In this document: positions 7,607 through 15,660 of the stretch, piece after piece
Layout of the letters: each line of letters opens with the position of its first letter
Position numbering within the stretch: the stretch's first letter is position 1
Source: Desertimonas sp963786985
GTDB lineage: Bacteria > Actinomycetota > Acidimicrobiia > Acidimicrobiales > Ilumatobacteraceae
NCBI GenBank assembly: GCA_963786985.1
Contig: CAWBBL010000020.1
Coordinates: 124,001-188,000, forward strand
Length of the DNA: 64,000 nucleotides
Direction: 5' to 3'
Made by a program: the position numbers and the translations under genes
The notes under the pieces: model-generated
Seen by the model: the letters and a program-made list of their open reading frames with translations, nothing else
Told to the model about the DNA's origin: nothing
Databases searched by the model: none

Positions 7607-8875
7607 GTGACATCACGGCCGCCGCTCCACTTCGCCACGATTGGCAGCGTCGACGACGGCAAGTCGACCCTCATCGGGCGGCTGCTGCACGACTCGAAGT
7701 CGATCTTCGAGGACCAACTCGAGCACATCGAGGCGGTGAGCAAGCGCCGGGGTAGCGACTACGTCGACCTCGCCCTGCTCACCGATGGGCTGCGCGCCGA
7801 GCGTGAACAAGGCATCACGATCGACGTCGCCTACCGGTACTTCTCGACGCCGCGTCGCGACTTCGTCATCGCCGACTGTCCGGGACACGTCCAGTACACG
7901 CGCAACGCGATCACGGGTGCATCGCGCGCCGACCTGGCGATCGTCCTCGTCGACGCTCGGCACGGCATCGTCGAGCAGACCCGCCGGCACACCCTGATCG
8001 CTGCGTTACTGCGCACCCCGCGGCTCGTCCTTGCCGTCAACAAGATGGATCTCGTCGGCTACGACGAGCAGCGGTTCGCCGGCATTCGCGACCGCTTCCT
8101 CGACCACGCCGAGGCGCTCGGCATCGATCGCCGCGCCGTGGCGGTCATCCCGATCTCCGCACTCGCCGGAGAGAACGTCGTCGAACCGTCCCGTCTGATG
8201 CCGTGGTACTCCGGGCCGGCGTTGCTTGAACACCTCGAGACCGTCGAGGTCACCGAGGCCGGCGAAGTGCCGGCGCGATTCCCGGTGCAGTACGTCATCC
8301 GGCCACAGCGCGCCGAGCACCGCGACTACCGCGGCTACGCCGGCACGGTCGCCGCCGGGTCCCTGCGGACCGGCGACACGGTCGTCGTGCTCCCGTCGGG
8401 GATCACCACGACGGTTGCCTCGATCGACACGGCCGATGGTCCGATCGATGAGGCGGCACAGGGTCGTGCCGTCACGGTCGTTCTGACCGACGATGTCGAC
8501 GTGTCCCGCGGCGATGTGATCACGGCCGGCTCGGCAATCCCCGTGGCGACGAGTGAGTTGACTGCGGCGCTCGCCTGGCTCGACGCCACCGCGCCGTTGG
8601 CACCACGGAACACTTATCGTCTCAAGCACACGACCCGATCGGTGCGGGCGATCGTCACCGACGTGCGTCATCGCCTCGACATCGAGCAGCTCGGCGCGGC
8701 GCGTCCGGCCGAGACCTTGACGTTCAACGAGGTCGGCGTCGTCACGTTGCGGACGACCGAGCCGATCTTTGTCGACGACTACCGGCACAGCCGGGCGACT
8801 GGCAGCTTCGTCCTCATCGACGAGATGACCAACCAAACGGTCGCCGCCGGCATGGTTCAGCTCGAGACGGCGTGA
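7607..8875 (+). CDS. cysN: Sulfate adenylyltransferase subunit 1 (GTPase)
   Basis: A translation-factor-like GTPase of about 422 residues that drives adenylylsulfate synthesis with CysD. The G motifs are GSVDDGKST, DCPGH and VNKMD; the EF-Tu-like domains 2 and 3 follow. There is no fused APS kinase domain, that role being filled by the separate cysC. The GTG at 7607 is preferred over the ATG at 7589 because the latter lies at the edge of the upstream repeat and TSRPPLHFATIGSVDDGK is the natural start. The stop overlaps cysC by four bases. Confidence 0.95.
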   Translation: MTSRPPLHFATIGSVDDGKSTLIGRLLHDSKSIFEDQLEHIEAVSKRRGSDYVDLALLTDGLRAEREQGITIDVAYRYFSTPRRDFVIADCPGHVQYTRNAITGASRADLAIVLVDARHGIVEQTRRHTLIAALLRTPRLVLAVNKMDLVGYDEQRFAGIRDRFLDHAEALGIDRRAVAVIPISALAGENVVEPSRLMPWYSGPALLEHLETVEVTEAGEVPARFPVQYVIRPQRAEHRDYRGYAGTVAAGSLRTGDTVVVLPSGITTTVASIDTADGPIDEAAQGRAVTVVLTDDVDVSRGDVITAGSAIPVATSELTAALAWLDATAPLAPRNTYRLKHTTRSVRAIVTDVRHRLDIEQLGAARPAETLTFNEVGVVTLRTTEPIFVDDYRHSRATGSFVLIDEMTNQTVAAGMVQLETA

Positions 8876-9447
8876 GCACCAACGTCACCTGGCAGCCGGC
8901 GACCGTCGATCGTCCGGCGCGCTGGGAGCGCTTCGGATTCACTGGTGTGACGGTGTGGCTCACGGGGCTGTCCGGGTCCGGCAAGTCGACGATCGCCGAC
9001 GCCGTTGCCACCCGACTGTTCGAGCTCGGCCGGCCCGCCTACGTGCTCGACGGCGACAACGTGCGCCATGGACTCAACGCCGACCTCGGCTTCTCGCCGG
9101 CCGACCGCACCGAGAACGTCAGGCGGATCGGCGAGGTCGCCGTCCTGATGGCCGATGCCGGACTCGTTGTGCTCGTCCCGGTGATCAGCCCGTACCGGAT
9201 CGACCGCGACCGAGCCCGTTCGGCGCACGAGGCGAGCGGCCTGCGGTTCGTCGAGGTGTTCGTGGACACGCCGCTGGCGACGTGCGCGGACCGTGACCCC
9301 AAGGGCCTGTACGCCAAGGCCCGTGCCGGTGAGCTGATCGGGCTGACCGGTGTCGACGCGCCGTACGAACCGCCGGAACGGCCGGAGCTGACGGTTCGTC
9401 CCGGCGACCCGACCGATCCGGTCGCCGCCGTCCTCGCCAGCCTCTGA
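8872..9447 (+). CDS. cysC: Adenylylsulfate kinase
   Basis: A 191-residue APS kinase phosphorylating adenylylsulfate to PAPS. The P-loop is GLSGSGKST (about residues 32-40), followed by DGDNVRHGLN with the APS-binding Arg and Asn, and VISPYR. The product feeds sulfonation or PAPS reduction; no PAPS reductase is in the window. The GTG start overlaps the cysN stop (GTGA), so the three sulfate-activation genes form one unit. Length is normal. Confidence 0.95.
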   Translation: MSTNVTWQPATVDRPARWERFGFTGVTVWLTGLSGSGKSTIADAVATRLFELGRPAYVLDGDNVRHGLNADLGFSPADRTENVRRIGEVAVLMADAGLVVLVPVISPYRIDRDRARSAHEASGLRFVEVFVDTPLATCADRDPKGLYAKARAGELIGLTGVDAPYEPPERPELTVRPGDPTDPVAAVLASL

Positions 9448-9450
9448 CCG

Positions 9451-9456
9451 TAGGCT
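9451..9456 (+). promoter_or_regulatory. -10 box (TAGGCT) of cdd
   Basis: TAGGCT six bases before the cdd ATG, just after the cysC stop; leaderless spacing. Confidence 0.4.
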
Positions 9457-9462
9457 GCGCCG

Positions 9463-9873
9463 ATGACCGGTGAGGCCCAGCAGGACCTGTTCGAGGCGGC
9501 GCGGGTCGCCCAGGCCAACGCCCACGCCCCGTACTCGCACTTTCCGGTCGGGGCGGCGATCCGCACCGCGACGGGCCGCGTCTTCGCCGGCAGCAACGTC
9601 GAGAACGTCTCGTTTCCCGAGGGCATCTGCGCCGAGGCAGCGGCCATCGGGGCGATGGTCACGGCCGGCGAGGACACCATCGTCGAGGTGCTGACGATCG
9701 CCGACGGCGACGAGATCACGACGTGCTGTGGTGGCTGTCGCCAGCGCCTCGCCGAGTTCGCCGACCCGAGCACGCCCGTGCACGCCGCCGGACCCGACGG
9801 CATCCGCCGCTCGTTCACCCTCGGCGAACTCCTCCCCGCCGCCTTCGGCCCCCAGCACCTCCCACCCCCCTGA
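9463..9873 (+). CDS. cdd: Cytidine deaminase
   Basis: A 136-residue tetrameric-type cytidine deaminase of pyrimidine salvage. The zinc site is visible as CAEAAA in the EGICAEAAAIGAM segment (Cys ligand and catalytic Glu) and CCGGCRQRLAEF (two further Cys). PYSHFPVGAAI and GSNVENVSFP are the substrate-binding loops. The sequence TTCCGGC replaces the more usual SPCGxC, keeping both Cys. Its stop codon forms the first bases of a family A repeat. Confidence 0.93.
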   Translation: MTGEAQQDLFEAARVAQANAHAPYSHFPVGAAIRTATGRVFAGSNVENVSFPEGICAEAAAIGAMVTAGEDTIVEVLTIADGDEITTCCGGCRQRLAEFADPSTPVHAAGPDGIRRSFTLGELLPAAFGPQHLPPP

Positions 9874-9953
9874 CCCGAGTGTTTCCGTCCAGGCGAGTGC
9901 CACCGGGCGCGCCTTCCGGCCGGTAGCACTCGGGTGACCGGAAACACTCGGGT
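9873..9953. repeat. Palindromic intergenic repeat, family A, copy 2
   Basis: ACCCGAGTGTTTCC (9873-9886) is matched by the inverted GGAAACACTCGGGT (9940-9953). Inside are a second, diverged inner pair GCGAGTGCCACCGG / CCGGTAGCACTCGGGT. It begins on the last base of the cdd stop codon and could terminate cdd transcription. Confidence 0.75.
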
Positions 9954-10000
9954 CGGGTGGGCGTGGGAACCGCTGTCGGGGGAGCGGTGTAGGAGGGGGC

Positions 10001-10498
10001 ATGAGGAAACTGCTTGTGTTCATCGCCGTCGCCCTCGGCCTCGCCGGCGGGTTGCCGGCCACCTCCTCGGCCGGCGGGTGGGTCGTCGTGTCGCTCGACT
10101 CGTTGCCCGCCGTGCACGCCGACGAGGACACCGCGGTCGGCTTCACCGTCCTCCGTCACGGCGTGACCCCCGAACAATCCGACGATCTCGTCATCGTCGC
10201 CAGAGGACCGGGCGGTGAGCACCGCTTCGAAGCCACGCAACAGGGCGCCGCCGGCCACTACGTGGCCACGGTCAGGCTTCCCGACGCCGGTGCGTACCGC
10301 TGGGAGCTGACCGGCGAGTTCGTCGCCGCCGATCTCGGCACGTTCGAGGTGACCGGCGCGCCCGGAGGCGGGAGCCCGTGGACGTGGGACGTCGTGCAGT
10401 GGGGCAGCGCAACACTCGCCGTGGTGATGGCGGCGCTCGCCCTCCTCGACGTCCGCCGGTCGCGCCGGCAACGAGCAACGGCGCCCGCCGCGGCTTGA
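10001..10498 (+). CDS. Exported protein with one C-terminal membrane anchor
   Basis: A 165-residue protein of unknown role. A signal peptide occupies about residues 1-25 (KLLVFIAVALGLAGG, then TSSAGG). The middle has a beta-sandwich look, with AVGFTVLRHG and GAYRWELTGEF recalling FixH/YtkA-like copper or oxidase assembly domains, and residues about 130-150 form a membrane helix before a basic tail. An AGGAGGGGG site lies just before the ATG. The stop overlaps the next gene, a cytochrome c, so an extracytoplasmic redox job is plausible but not shown. Confidence 0.7.
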   Translation: MRKLLVFIAVALGLAGGLPATSSAGGWVVVSLDSLPAVHADEDTAVGFTVLRHGVTPEQSDDLVIVARGPGGEHRFEATQQGAAGHYVATVRLPDAGAYRWELTGEFVAADLGTFEVTGAPGGGSPWTWDVVQWGSATLAVVMAALALLDVRRSRRQRATAPAAA

Positions 10499-10890
10499 TG
10501 CCGCGCGCCACGCTCTACGCGACGGCAGCCGTCGCCGCGGCCGCCCTGTCGTTCGTCGCTGCCGCAGCGCGTCCGGACGCTGGAGGTGACACAGCCGCAG
10601 CGGACGGCGCCGCGCTGTTCGTTGCCAAGGGCTGCTCGTCGTGCCACGAAGGTCCCGCCGGCCGATCGCTGACCGACGTCGGGCCGTCGCTCGCCGCCGC
10701 TCCGACGTGGGCCGGCGAGCGGATCGCCGGCATCGCCGCCGCCGACTACCTGGAACAGTCGATGCGCAGTCCGTCGGCGTTCATCTCCCCGGCGTACCGG
10801 TCGACCGGCGGCCCGTCCGTCGGCATGCCGTTGCTGCGGCTGTCCGACGAGGAGATCGACACGCTCGTCGACTACCTCCTGTCGCCGTGA
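10498..10890 (+). CDS. Exported monohaem cytochrome c
   Basis: A 130-residue class I cytochrome. An N-terminal signal or anchor helix (about residues 6-25) is followed by the haem-binding motif CSSCH and, later, VGMPLLRLSDEEIDTLVDYL, giving the Met axial ligand and the closing helix. The electron partner is unknown; the oxidase cluster at 56-64 kb has its own cytochrome domain. The ATG overlaps the upstream stop as TGATG, and the stop overlaps a GTG in the sigma-factor frame, so these genes are probably co-transcribed. Confidence 0.85.
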   Translation: MPRATLYATAAVAAAALSFVAAAARPDAGGDTAAADGAALFVAKGCSSCHEGPAGRSLTDVGPSLAAAPTWAGERIAGIAAADYLEQSMRSPSAFISPAYRSTGGPSVGMPLLRLSDEEIDTLVDYLLSP

Positions 10891-11471
10891 CGAACGTGGC
10901 GATCGACTAGGACGGACGCATCGACGACGATGAACGGGAACTCGTCCGGCAGGCCCAGGGGGGCGATGCCGGTGCCTACGGCGGGCTCGTCTCCCGTCAC
11001 CGGAGCAGCGCGCTCCGCGTCGCCACCGTCGTGCTCGGCGACGCCTCCGACGCCGACGACGTCGTGCAGACGGCGAGTGAACGAGCGTGGCGGGCGATCG
11101 CCACGGTCGACCCGCAGCGTGGGTTCCGGGCGTGGTTCCTGCGGATCGTCGCCAACTCGGCGCGCAACCAACGCCGGGCCCGCTGGCGGCGGCGGCGCGC
11201 CGAGTTGCGCGTCGCCATACAGCCGCGCGGTACAACAACCGACACCGTCGACCTCGTCACCGCCGCCGAGCGCGAGGTCGTCGTCGCCGCCCTCAACCGG
11301 CTCGACGTGATGGAGCGACTGGTGATCGCCCTGCGCCACTTCGAGCAGCTCACCGAGCAGGAGATGGCTGAGGTGCTGGACTGCCCCCGCGGCACCGTCA
11401 AGTCGCGCCTGTCACGGGCGATGGCGCGGTTGCGCGCCGAACTGACGATGGAGGCGTTCGGCGATGCCTGA
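10887..11471 (+). CDS. ECF-type RNA polymerase sigma factor, start interrupted by TAG
   Basis: Region 2 reads ERELVRQAQGGDAGAYGGLV through DADDVVQTASERAWRAI to FRAWFLRIVANSARN, and region 4 has LTEQEMAEVLDCPRGTVKSRLSRAMARLRAEL, the helix-turn-helix. The frame is open from about 10911, but no usual start codon lies between there and region 2. The GTG at 10887, overlapping the cytochrome stop as GTGA, is in frame but is followed by TAG at 10908-10910. Either a base is wrong or an unusual start is used. It overlaps the next gene, a likely membrane anti-sigma factor. Confidence 0.82.
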
Positions 11472-12168
11472 CGTCCGACTCGACGACGACCGCCTCGCCG
11501 CCGTGCTGACGAGCGTCGGCGAATACCTCGTGATCGACCAGTCGACAGCGGCCACGGCGATCGCCGCCCAGCCGGCCAGCGAAGTCGGACCGACGTGGCG
11601 CCGGCCATTGCTCGCCGCGGCCGTGGCCCTCGCCGTCGTCGCCGGGACGGTCCTCGCCGTTGCCCCGGCCCGCAGGGTGGTCAGCGGGTGGCTGGGCATC
11701 GGGCGCATCGAGGTGCAGATCGACAGGTCGGCCGACCCCACAGGTCTCCCTTCGTTCCATGCGCCAGCCGTACCGATCGACGCCGCAGCGGTCGACGAGG
11801 TCCTCGGCCAGCCGATGCCGGTGATCGACGGAAGCCAGCTCGGGTCGCCGAGCGGGTGGTGGACGTTGCCGGAGGGCGGAGTGCTGGCCGGGTGGCCCGG
11901 TGGTGACACGACGCTGTGGGTCGTCGAGACCGGTGGCGGCGACGAGCTGCTCAAGAAGGTGGCCGCCGGCGCCGACAACGTCACCGAGCTTCCCGATCTC
12001 GGCGACGGTGGCATGGCGATCACGGGCGCCCACCTGCTGAAGACGCCGCACCGGCGGGTCGGCGCCGACAACGTCGTGATCTGGACCGACGGCGAGCTGA
12101 CGTTGCGTCTCGACGGTGCCGGCGACATCGACACACTCGTCGAGATCGCCCGCCAGCTCGCCGGCTGA
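11464..12168 (+). CDS. Single-pass membrane protein, probable anti-sigma factor
   Basis: A 234-residue protein with a cytoplasmic N-terminal part (about 1-45), one membrane helix (about 48-68, LLAAAVALAVVAGTVLAV) and a roughly 160-residue outer domain. Position directly after, and overlapping, an ECF sigma gene is the usual place of an anti-sigma factor, but the N-terminal HxxxCxxC zinc motif is absent, so this is inference from context. The outer domain is not recognised. Confidence 0.65.
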   Translation: MPDVRLDDDRLAAVLTSVGEYLVIDQSTAATAIAAQPASEVGPTWRRPLLAAAVALAVVAGTVLAVAPARRVVSGWLGIGRIEVQIDRSADPTGLPSFHAPAVPIDAAAVDEVLGQPMPVIDGSQLGSPSGWWTLPEGGVLAGWPGGDTTLWVVETGGGDELLKKVAAGADNVTELPDLGDGGMAITGAHLLKTPHRRVGADNVVIWTDGELTLRLDGAGDIDTLVEIARQLAG

Positions 12169-12183
12169 TCTCGGCCGGGCGGT

Positions 12184-12189
12184 TAGCGT
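12184..12189 (+). promoter_or_regulatory. -10 box (TAGCGT) of the DUF1028 gene
   Basis: TAGCGT exactly seven bases before ATG 12197, which supports that start over an upstream in-frame ATG at 12116 inside the previous gene. Confidence 0.5.
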
Positions 12190-12196
12190 CGCGGAG

Positions 12197-13144
12197 ATGG
12201 GTCGGCCCCGGGGCACCTACTCGATCGTCGCGCTCGATCCGGCAACAGGTGAGCACGGCGTCGCCGTCCAGTCCCACTGGTTCTCGGTCGGCTCGATGTG
12301 CTCGTGGGCCCGGCCGGGCGTCGGCGCCGTGGCCACGCAGTCCTTCGTCCAACCGGCGTTCGGTCCCGCCGCCCTCGATGCGATGAGCGGTGGCGCCGAC
12401 GCGGCGAGTGCCCTCGAAGGGCTGCTCGCCGGCGACGACGTGCCGGCAATGCGCCAGGTCGGCATCGTCGACGGGAACGGCGGAGCGGCGGCGCACACCG
12501 GCGACGGCTGCCTCGCCGAAGCCGGGCACGTGCTCGGTGAGCACTGGGCGTGCCAGGCGAACATGATGGCGGGCGACACCGTCCCGGCGGCGATGTCGAC
12601 CGCCTTCGCCGCCACCGGCGGCGACCTCGCCGACCGGCTGATCGCCGCCCTGGAAGCCGCCGAGACCGCCGGTGGCGACGTGCGTGGCCGCCAGTCGGCG
12701 GCCCTCCTCGTCGTCCCCGCCACGGGTGAGTCGTGGCGCACCCGCGTCGATCTGCGCGTCGAGGACCACGACGATCCACTCGGCGAGCTGCGCCGACTAC
12801 GGGCGCTGCATCGGGCGTACGCCCTCGCCGGCGAGGGTGACGAGTTGCTGGCGACCGGCCGCGACGACGACGCGGCGCAGTGCTACCTCCGTGCCGCCGA
12901 GCTGGCCCCGGGGTCCGACGAGCTGGCGTTCTGGGCCGGTCTGGCGGTCGCCCAGGCCGGCGATGTCGCCGGTGGCGCGGCGGCCATCGAGCGGATCGCG
13001 GCGATCCACCCCGGGTGGCTGACGTTGCTCGAACGGCTGCCCTCGGAGTTGGCCCCGTCGGCTCCCGCCGTGCGTGCCGTACTTGAGTCACATCGACTCA
13101 AGAAATCTGCTGACGGCGTTGATGTGGGGGCACCTGACTCCTAG
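12197..13144 (+). CDS. DUF1028 protein (Ntn-hydrolase-like)
   Basis: A 315-residue protein. The first 210 residues match DUF1028: TYSIVALDPATGEHGVAVQS, then ARPGVGAVATQSF and VDGNGGAAAHTG, a domain with an Ntn-hydrolase fold whose reaction is not established. The last 100 residues are Ala-rich helices with a TPR look (LLATGRDDDAAQCYLRAAEL). The start is set by a -10 box seven bases upstream. The perfect HAIR operator of the dnaK operon is embedded in the last 20 codons, so the end of this gene doubles as a regulatory region. Confidence 0.8.
   Translation: MGRPRGTYSIVALDPATGEHGVAVQSHWFSVGSMCSWARPGVGAVATQSFVQPAFGPAALDAMSGGADAASALEGLLAGDDVPAMRQVGIVDGNGGAAAHTGDGCLAEAGHVLGEHWACQANMMAGDTVPAAMSTAFAATGGDLADRLIAALEAAETAGGDVRGRQSAALLVVPATGESWRTRVDLRVEDHDDPLGELRRLRALHRAYALAGEGDELLATGRDDDAAQCYLRAAELAPGSDELAFWAGLAVAQAGDVAGGAAAIERIAAIHPGWLTLLERLPSELAPSAPAVRAVLESHRLKKSADGVDVGAPDS
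13082..13102. promoter_or_regulatory. HAIR operator (HspR-binding site) of the dnaK operon
   Basis: CTTGAGT, seven bases, ACTCAAG: an exact match to the HspR-associated inverted repeat CTTGAGT-N7-ACTCAAG known from Streptomyces and mycobacteria. It lies inside the 3' end of the DUF1028 gene and 107 bases before the dnaK ATG. The HspR gene is the fourth gene of the operon, so this is an autorepression loop. Confidence 0.92.
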
Positions 13145-13147
13145 GGT
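13119..13147 (+). promoter_or_regulatory. Probable dnaK promoter
   Basis: TTGATG (13119-13124), 17 bases, TAGGGT (13142-13147), downstream of the HAIR operator. The leader would be about 35 bases and contains an AGGAG site before the ATG. The -35/-10 fit is good by eye only. Confidence 0.5.
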
Positions 13148-13188
13148 GGAGGGGCTTAGAAGTCCGCATCAGCCAGGAGAACTGCACC

Positions 13189-15061
13189 ATGCCCAAGGCC
13201 GTGGGTATCGACCTCGGTACCACCAACTCCGTCGTGTCCGTCCTCGAGGGCGGCGACCCCGTCGTCATCCCCAACGCCGAGGGCTCGCGAACCACGCCGT
13301 CGGTCGTCGCCTTCTCCAAGGCCGGCGAGGTGCTCGTCGGCGAGGTCGCCAAGCGCCAGGCGATCACCAACCCCGATCGCACGTTCCGCTCGATCAAGCG
13401 CCACATGGGCGAGGACTGGAAGAGCGACGACGTCGACGGCAAGCGCTACACGCCCCAGGAGATCTCGGCGCGCATCCTGATGAAGCTCAAGCGCGACGCC
13501 GAGAGCTACCTCGGCGACACGCGTCACCCAGGCGGTCATCACCACCCCGGCGTACTTCGACGACGCCCAGCGCACGGCCACCAAGGAAGCCGGCCAGATC
13601 GCCGGCCTGGAAGTGCTGCGGATCATCAACGAGCCGACCGCCGCGGCGCTCGCCTACGGCCTGGACAAGGCGTCCCAGGACGAGACCGTGCTCGTGTTCG
13701 ACCTCGGCGGCGGCACGTTCGACGTGTCGGTGCTGGAGATCGGTGACGGCGTGTTCGAGGTCAAGTCGACCCACGGCGACACCCATCTCGGCGGCGACGA
13801 CTGGGACCAGCGAGTCATCGACTACCTCGTTCAGCAGTTCAAGGCCGCCCACGGCGTCGACCTGGCCACCGACCGGATGGCCGCCCAGCGGCTCAAGGAA
13901 GCTGCCGAGAAGGCCAAGGTCGAGCTCAGCCAGGTCCAGCAGACCCAGATCAACCTGCCGTTCATCACGGCGACGGCCGACGGGCCACTGCACCTCGACG
14001 AGTCGTTGAGCCGCTCGAAGCTCCAGGAGATGACGGCTGACCTCATCGAGCGCTGCCGGATCCCGTTCGAGCAGGCGCTCGCCGACGCCGGGGTCGCCAA
14101 GGGCGATCTCGACCACGTCATCCTCGTCGGCGGCTCGACCCGCATGCCTGCGGTGCACGACCTCGTCGTCGACCTCACCGGCAAGGAGCCGAACAAGTCG
14201 GTCAACCCCGACGAGGTCGTCGCGGTCGGCGCGGCCATCCAGGCCGGCGTGCTGCGCGGCGATGTCAAGGACGTCCTGCTGCTCGACGTCACCCCGTTGT
14301 CGCTGGGCATCGAGACCCGCGGCGGTGTGATGACCAAGCTCATCGAGCGCAACACGACGATCCCCACGCGGCGCACCGAGGTGTTCACGACCGCCGAGGA
14401 CATGCAGCCGTCCGTGGAGATCCACGTCCTGCAAGGTGAGCGGGAGATGGCGTCGTACAACAAGACGCTCGGCAAGTTCCAGCTCGTCGACCTCCCACCG
14501 GCGCCCCGCGGCATTCCGCAGATCGAGGTCACCTTCGACATCGATGCCAACGGCATCGTCCATGTGTCGGCCAAGGACCGGGCGACGAACAAGGAGCAGT
14601 CGATGACGATCTCCGGGCAGTCGACGCTGCCCAAGGAGGACATCGACCGGATGGTCCGCGACGCCGAGGCCCACGCCGAGGAGGACCGCACCCGCCGCGA
14701 GGAGGCAGAAGTCCGCAACAACGCCGACACCCTCGTGTACCAGACCGAAAAGGTCCTCCGTGAGCAGGGCGACAACGTCTCGGCCGAGGAGCGCGACGCT
14801 GTCGAGCAGCCCCTCGCCGACCTCAAGAAGGCGCTCGAGGGCGACGACATCGCGGCGATCAAGACGACGAGCGAGACGCTGATGTCGGCGAGCCAGGCGT
14901 TCAGCCAGAAGCTCTACGAGGCCGCGGCCCGCGACGCCAACGCCGCCGGGACGTCGGCCTCCGGCCAGGCCGGGCCGTCTGGTGCCGGAACGGTGGATGA
15001 CGACGAGATCGTCGACGCCGAGGTCGTCGAGGACGACGGCGAACCGAACACCCAAGCATGA
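13189..15061 (+). CDS. dnaK: Chaperone DnaK (Hsp70), with a one-base frameshift
   Basis: An Hsp70 of about 623 residues after repair. The first 109 codons (GIDLGTTNSVV phosphate-1 motif to AESYLGDT) are in one frame; the rest, beginning VTQAVITTPAYFDDAQR, is in the next. One surplus base near 13521 accounts for it. Beyond that the protein is complete: VFDLGGGTFDVSVL (phosphate 2), LVGGSTRMPAV (adenosine motif), a substrate-binding domain and an acidic tail. Since dnaK is normally vital, a sequence error is more likely than a true lesion. The stop overlaps grpE as ATGA. Heat-shock control through the upstream HAIR site. Confidence 0.95.
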
Positions 15062-15627
15062 GCGAGCAACGCGACGATCTGCAGCGCCTCGACGGTGTCG
15101 AGGGTGAGCTCGATGCCGGTCCCGACATCGCCGAGGAGTTCTGGGAGGGCGACGACATCGCCGGCCTCGACCCCGATGAGGACGACGAGGTTCTGGCGGC
15201 GACGATCGACACCGAGATCCACGAGTTGGCGAGCGAGCGCGACCAGTTCAAGGACATCGCCCAACGCCTGCAGGCCGATTTCGACAACTACCGCAAGCGC
15301 ACCACGACGCATCTCTCGACGGAGGTCGATCGGGCGACCGGCCGGCTCGCCGAGGCACTGCTGCCGGTGCTCGATGCGGCCGAGGCGGCATATGTCCAGC
15401 ATCCCGACGAGGTCGGTCCGCTGTTCAACCTGATGCTGACCGAGCTGCGCAAGCACGGCCTCGAGCCGATCGACCTGCTCGACAAGGCGTTCGATCCGAA
15501 CCTGGCCGATGCCGTGGCCCACGAGCCCGGCGAGGGCGGTGAGACGATCGTCGCCGAGGTGTTGCGCAGTGGCTACCTGTGGAACGGGCGCACGCTGCGC
15601 CCGGCGATGGTCCGCACGCGAGACTGA
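15058..15627 (+). CDS. grpE: Nucleotide exchange factor GrpE
   Basis: A 189-residue co-chaperone that releases ADP from DnaK. An acidic N-terminal tail (about 1-50) leads into a long coiled coil with DFDNYRKRT, the family hallmark, and the C-terminal beta domain has DPNLADAVAHEPGEG and VAEVLRSGYLWNGRTLRPAMV. Overlap with the dnaK stop by four bases points to coupled translation in the order dnaK-grpE-dnaJ-hspR. Confidence 0.95.
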   Translation: MSEQRDDLQRLDGVEGELDAGPDIAEEFWEGDDIAGLDPDEDDEVLAATIDTEIHELASERDQFKDIAQRLQADFDNYRKRTTTHLSTEVDRATGRLAEALLPVLDAAEAAYVQHPDEVGPLFNLMLTELRKHGLEPIDLLDKAFDPNLADAVAHEPGEGGETIVAEVLRSGYLWNGRTLRPAMVRTRD

Positions 15628-15660
15628 ACACGACCGACGAGGTGGGTGGGGAGCCCGTAG

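Noticed and set aside
13189..15061. Programmed frameshifting in dnaK and hisD
   Set aside because: No slippery heptamer or downstream structure is visible at the changes, and neither gene is known to use recoding; indel error is simpler.
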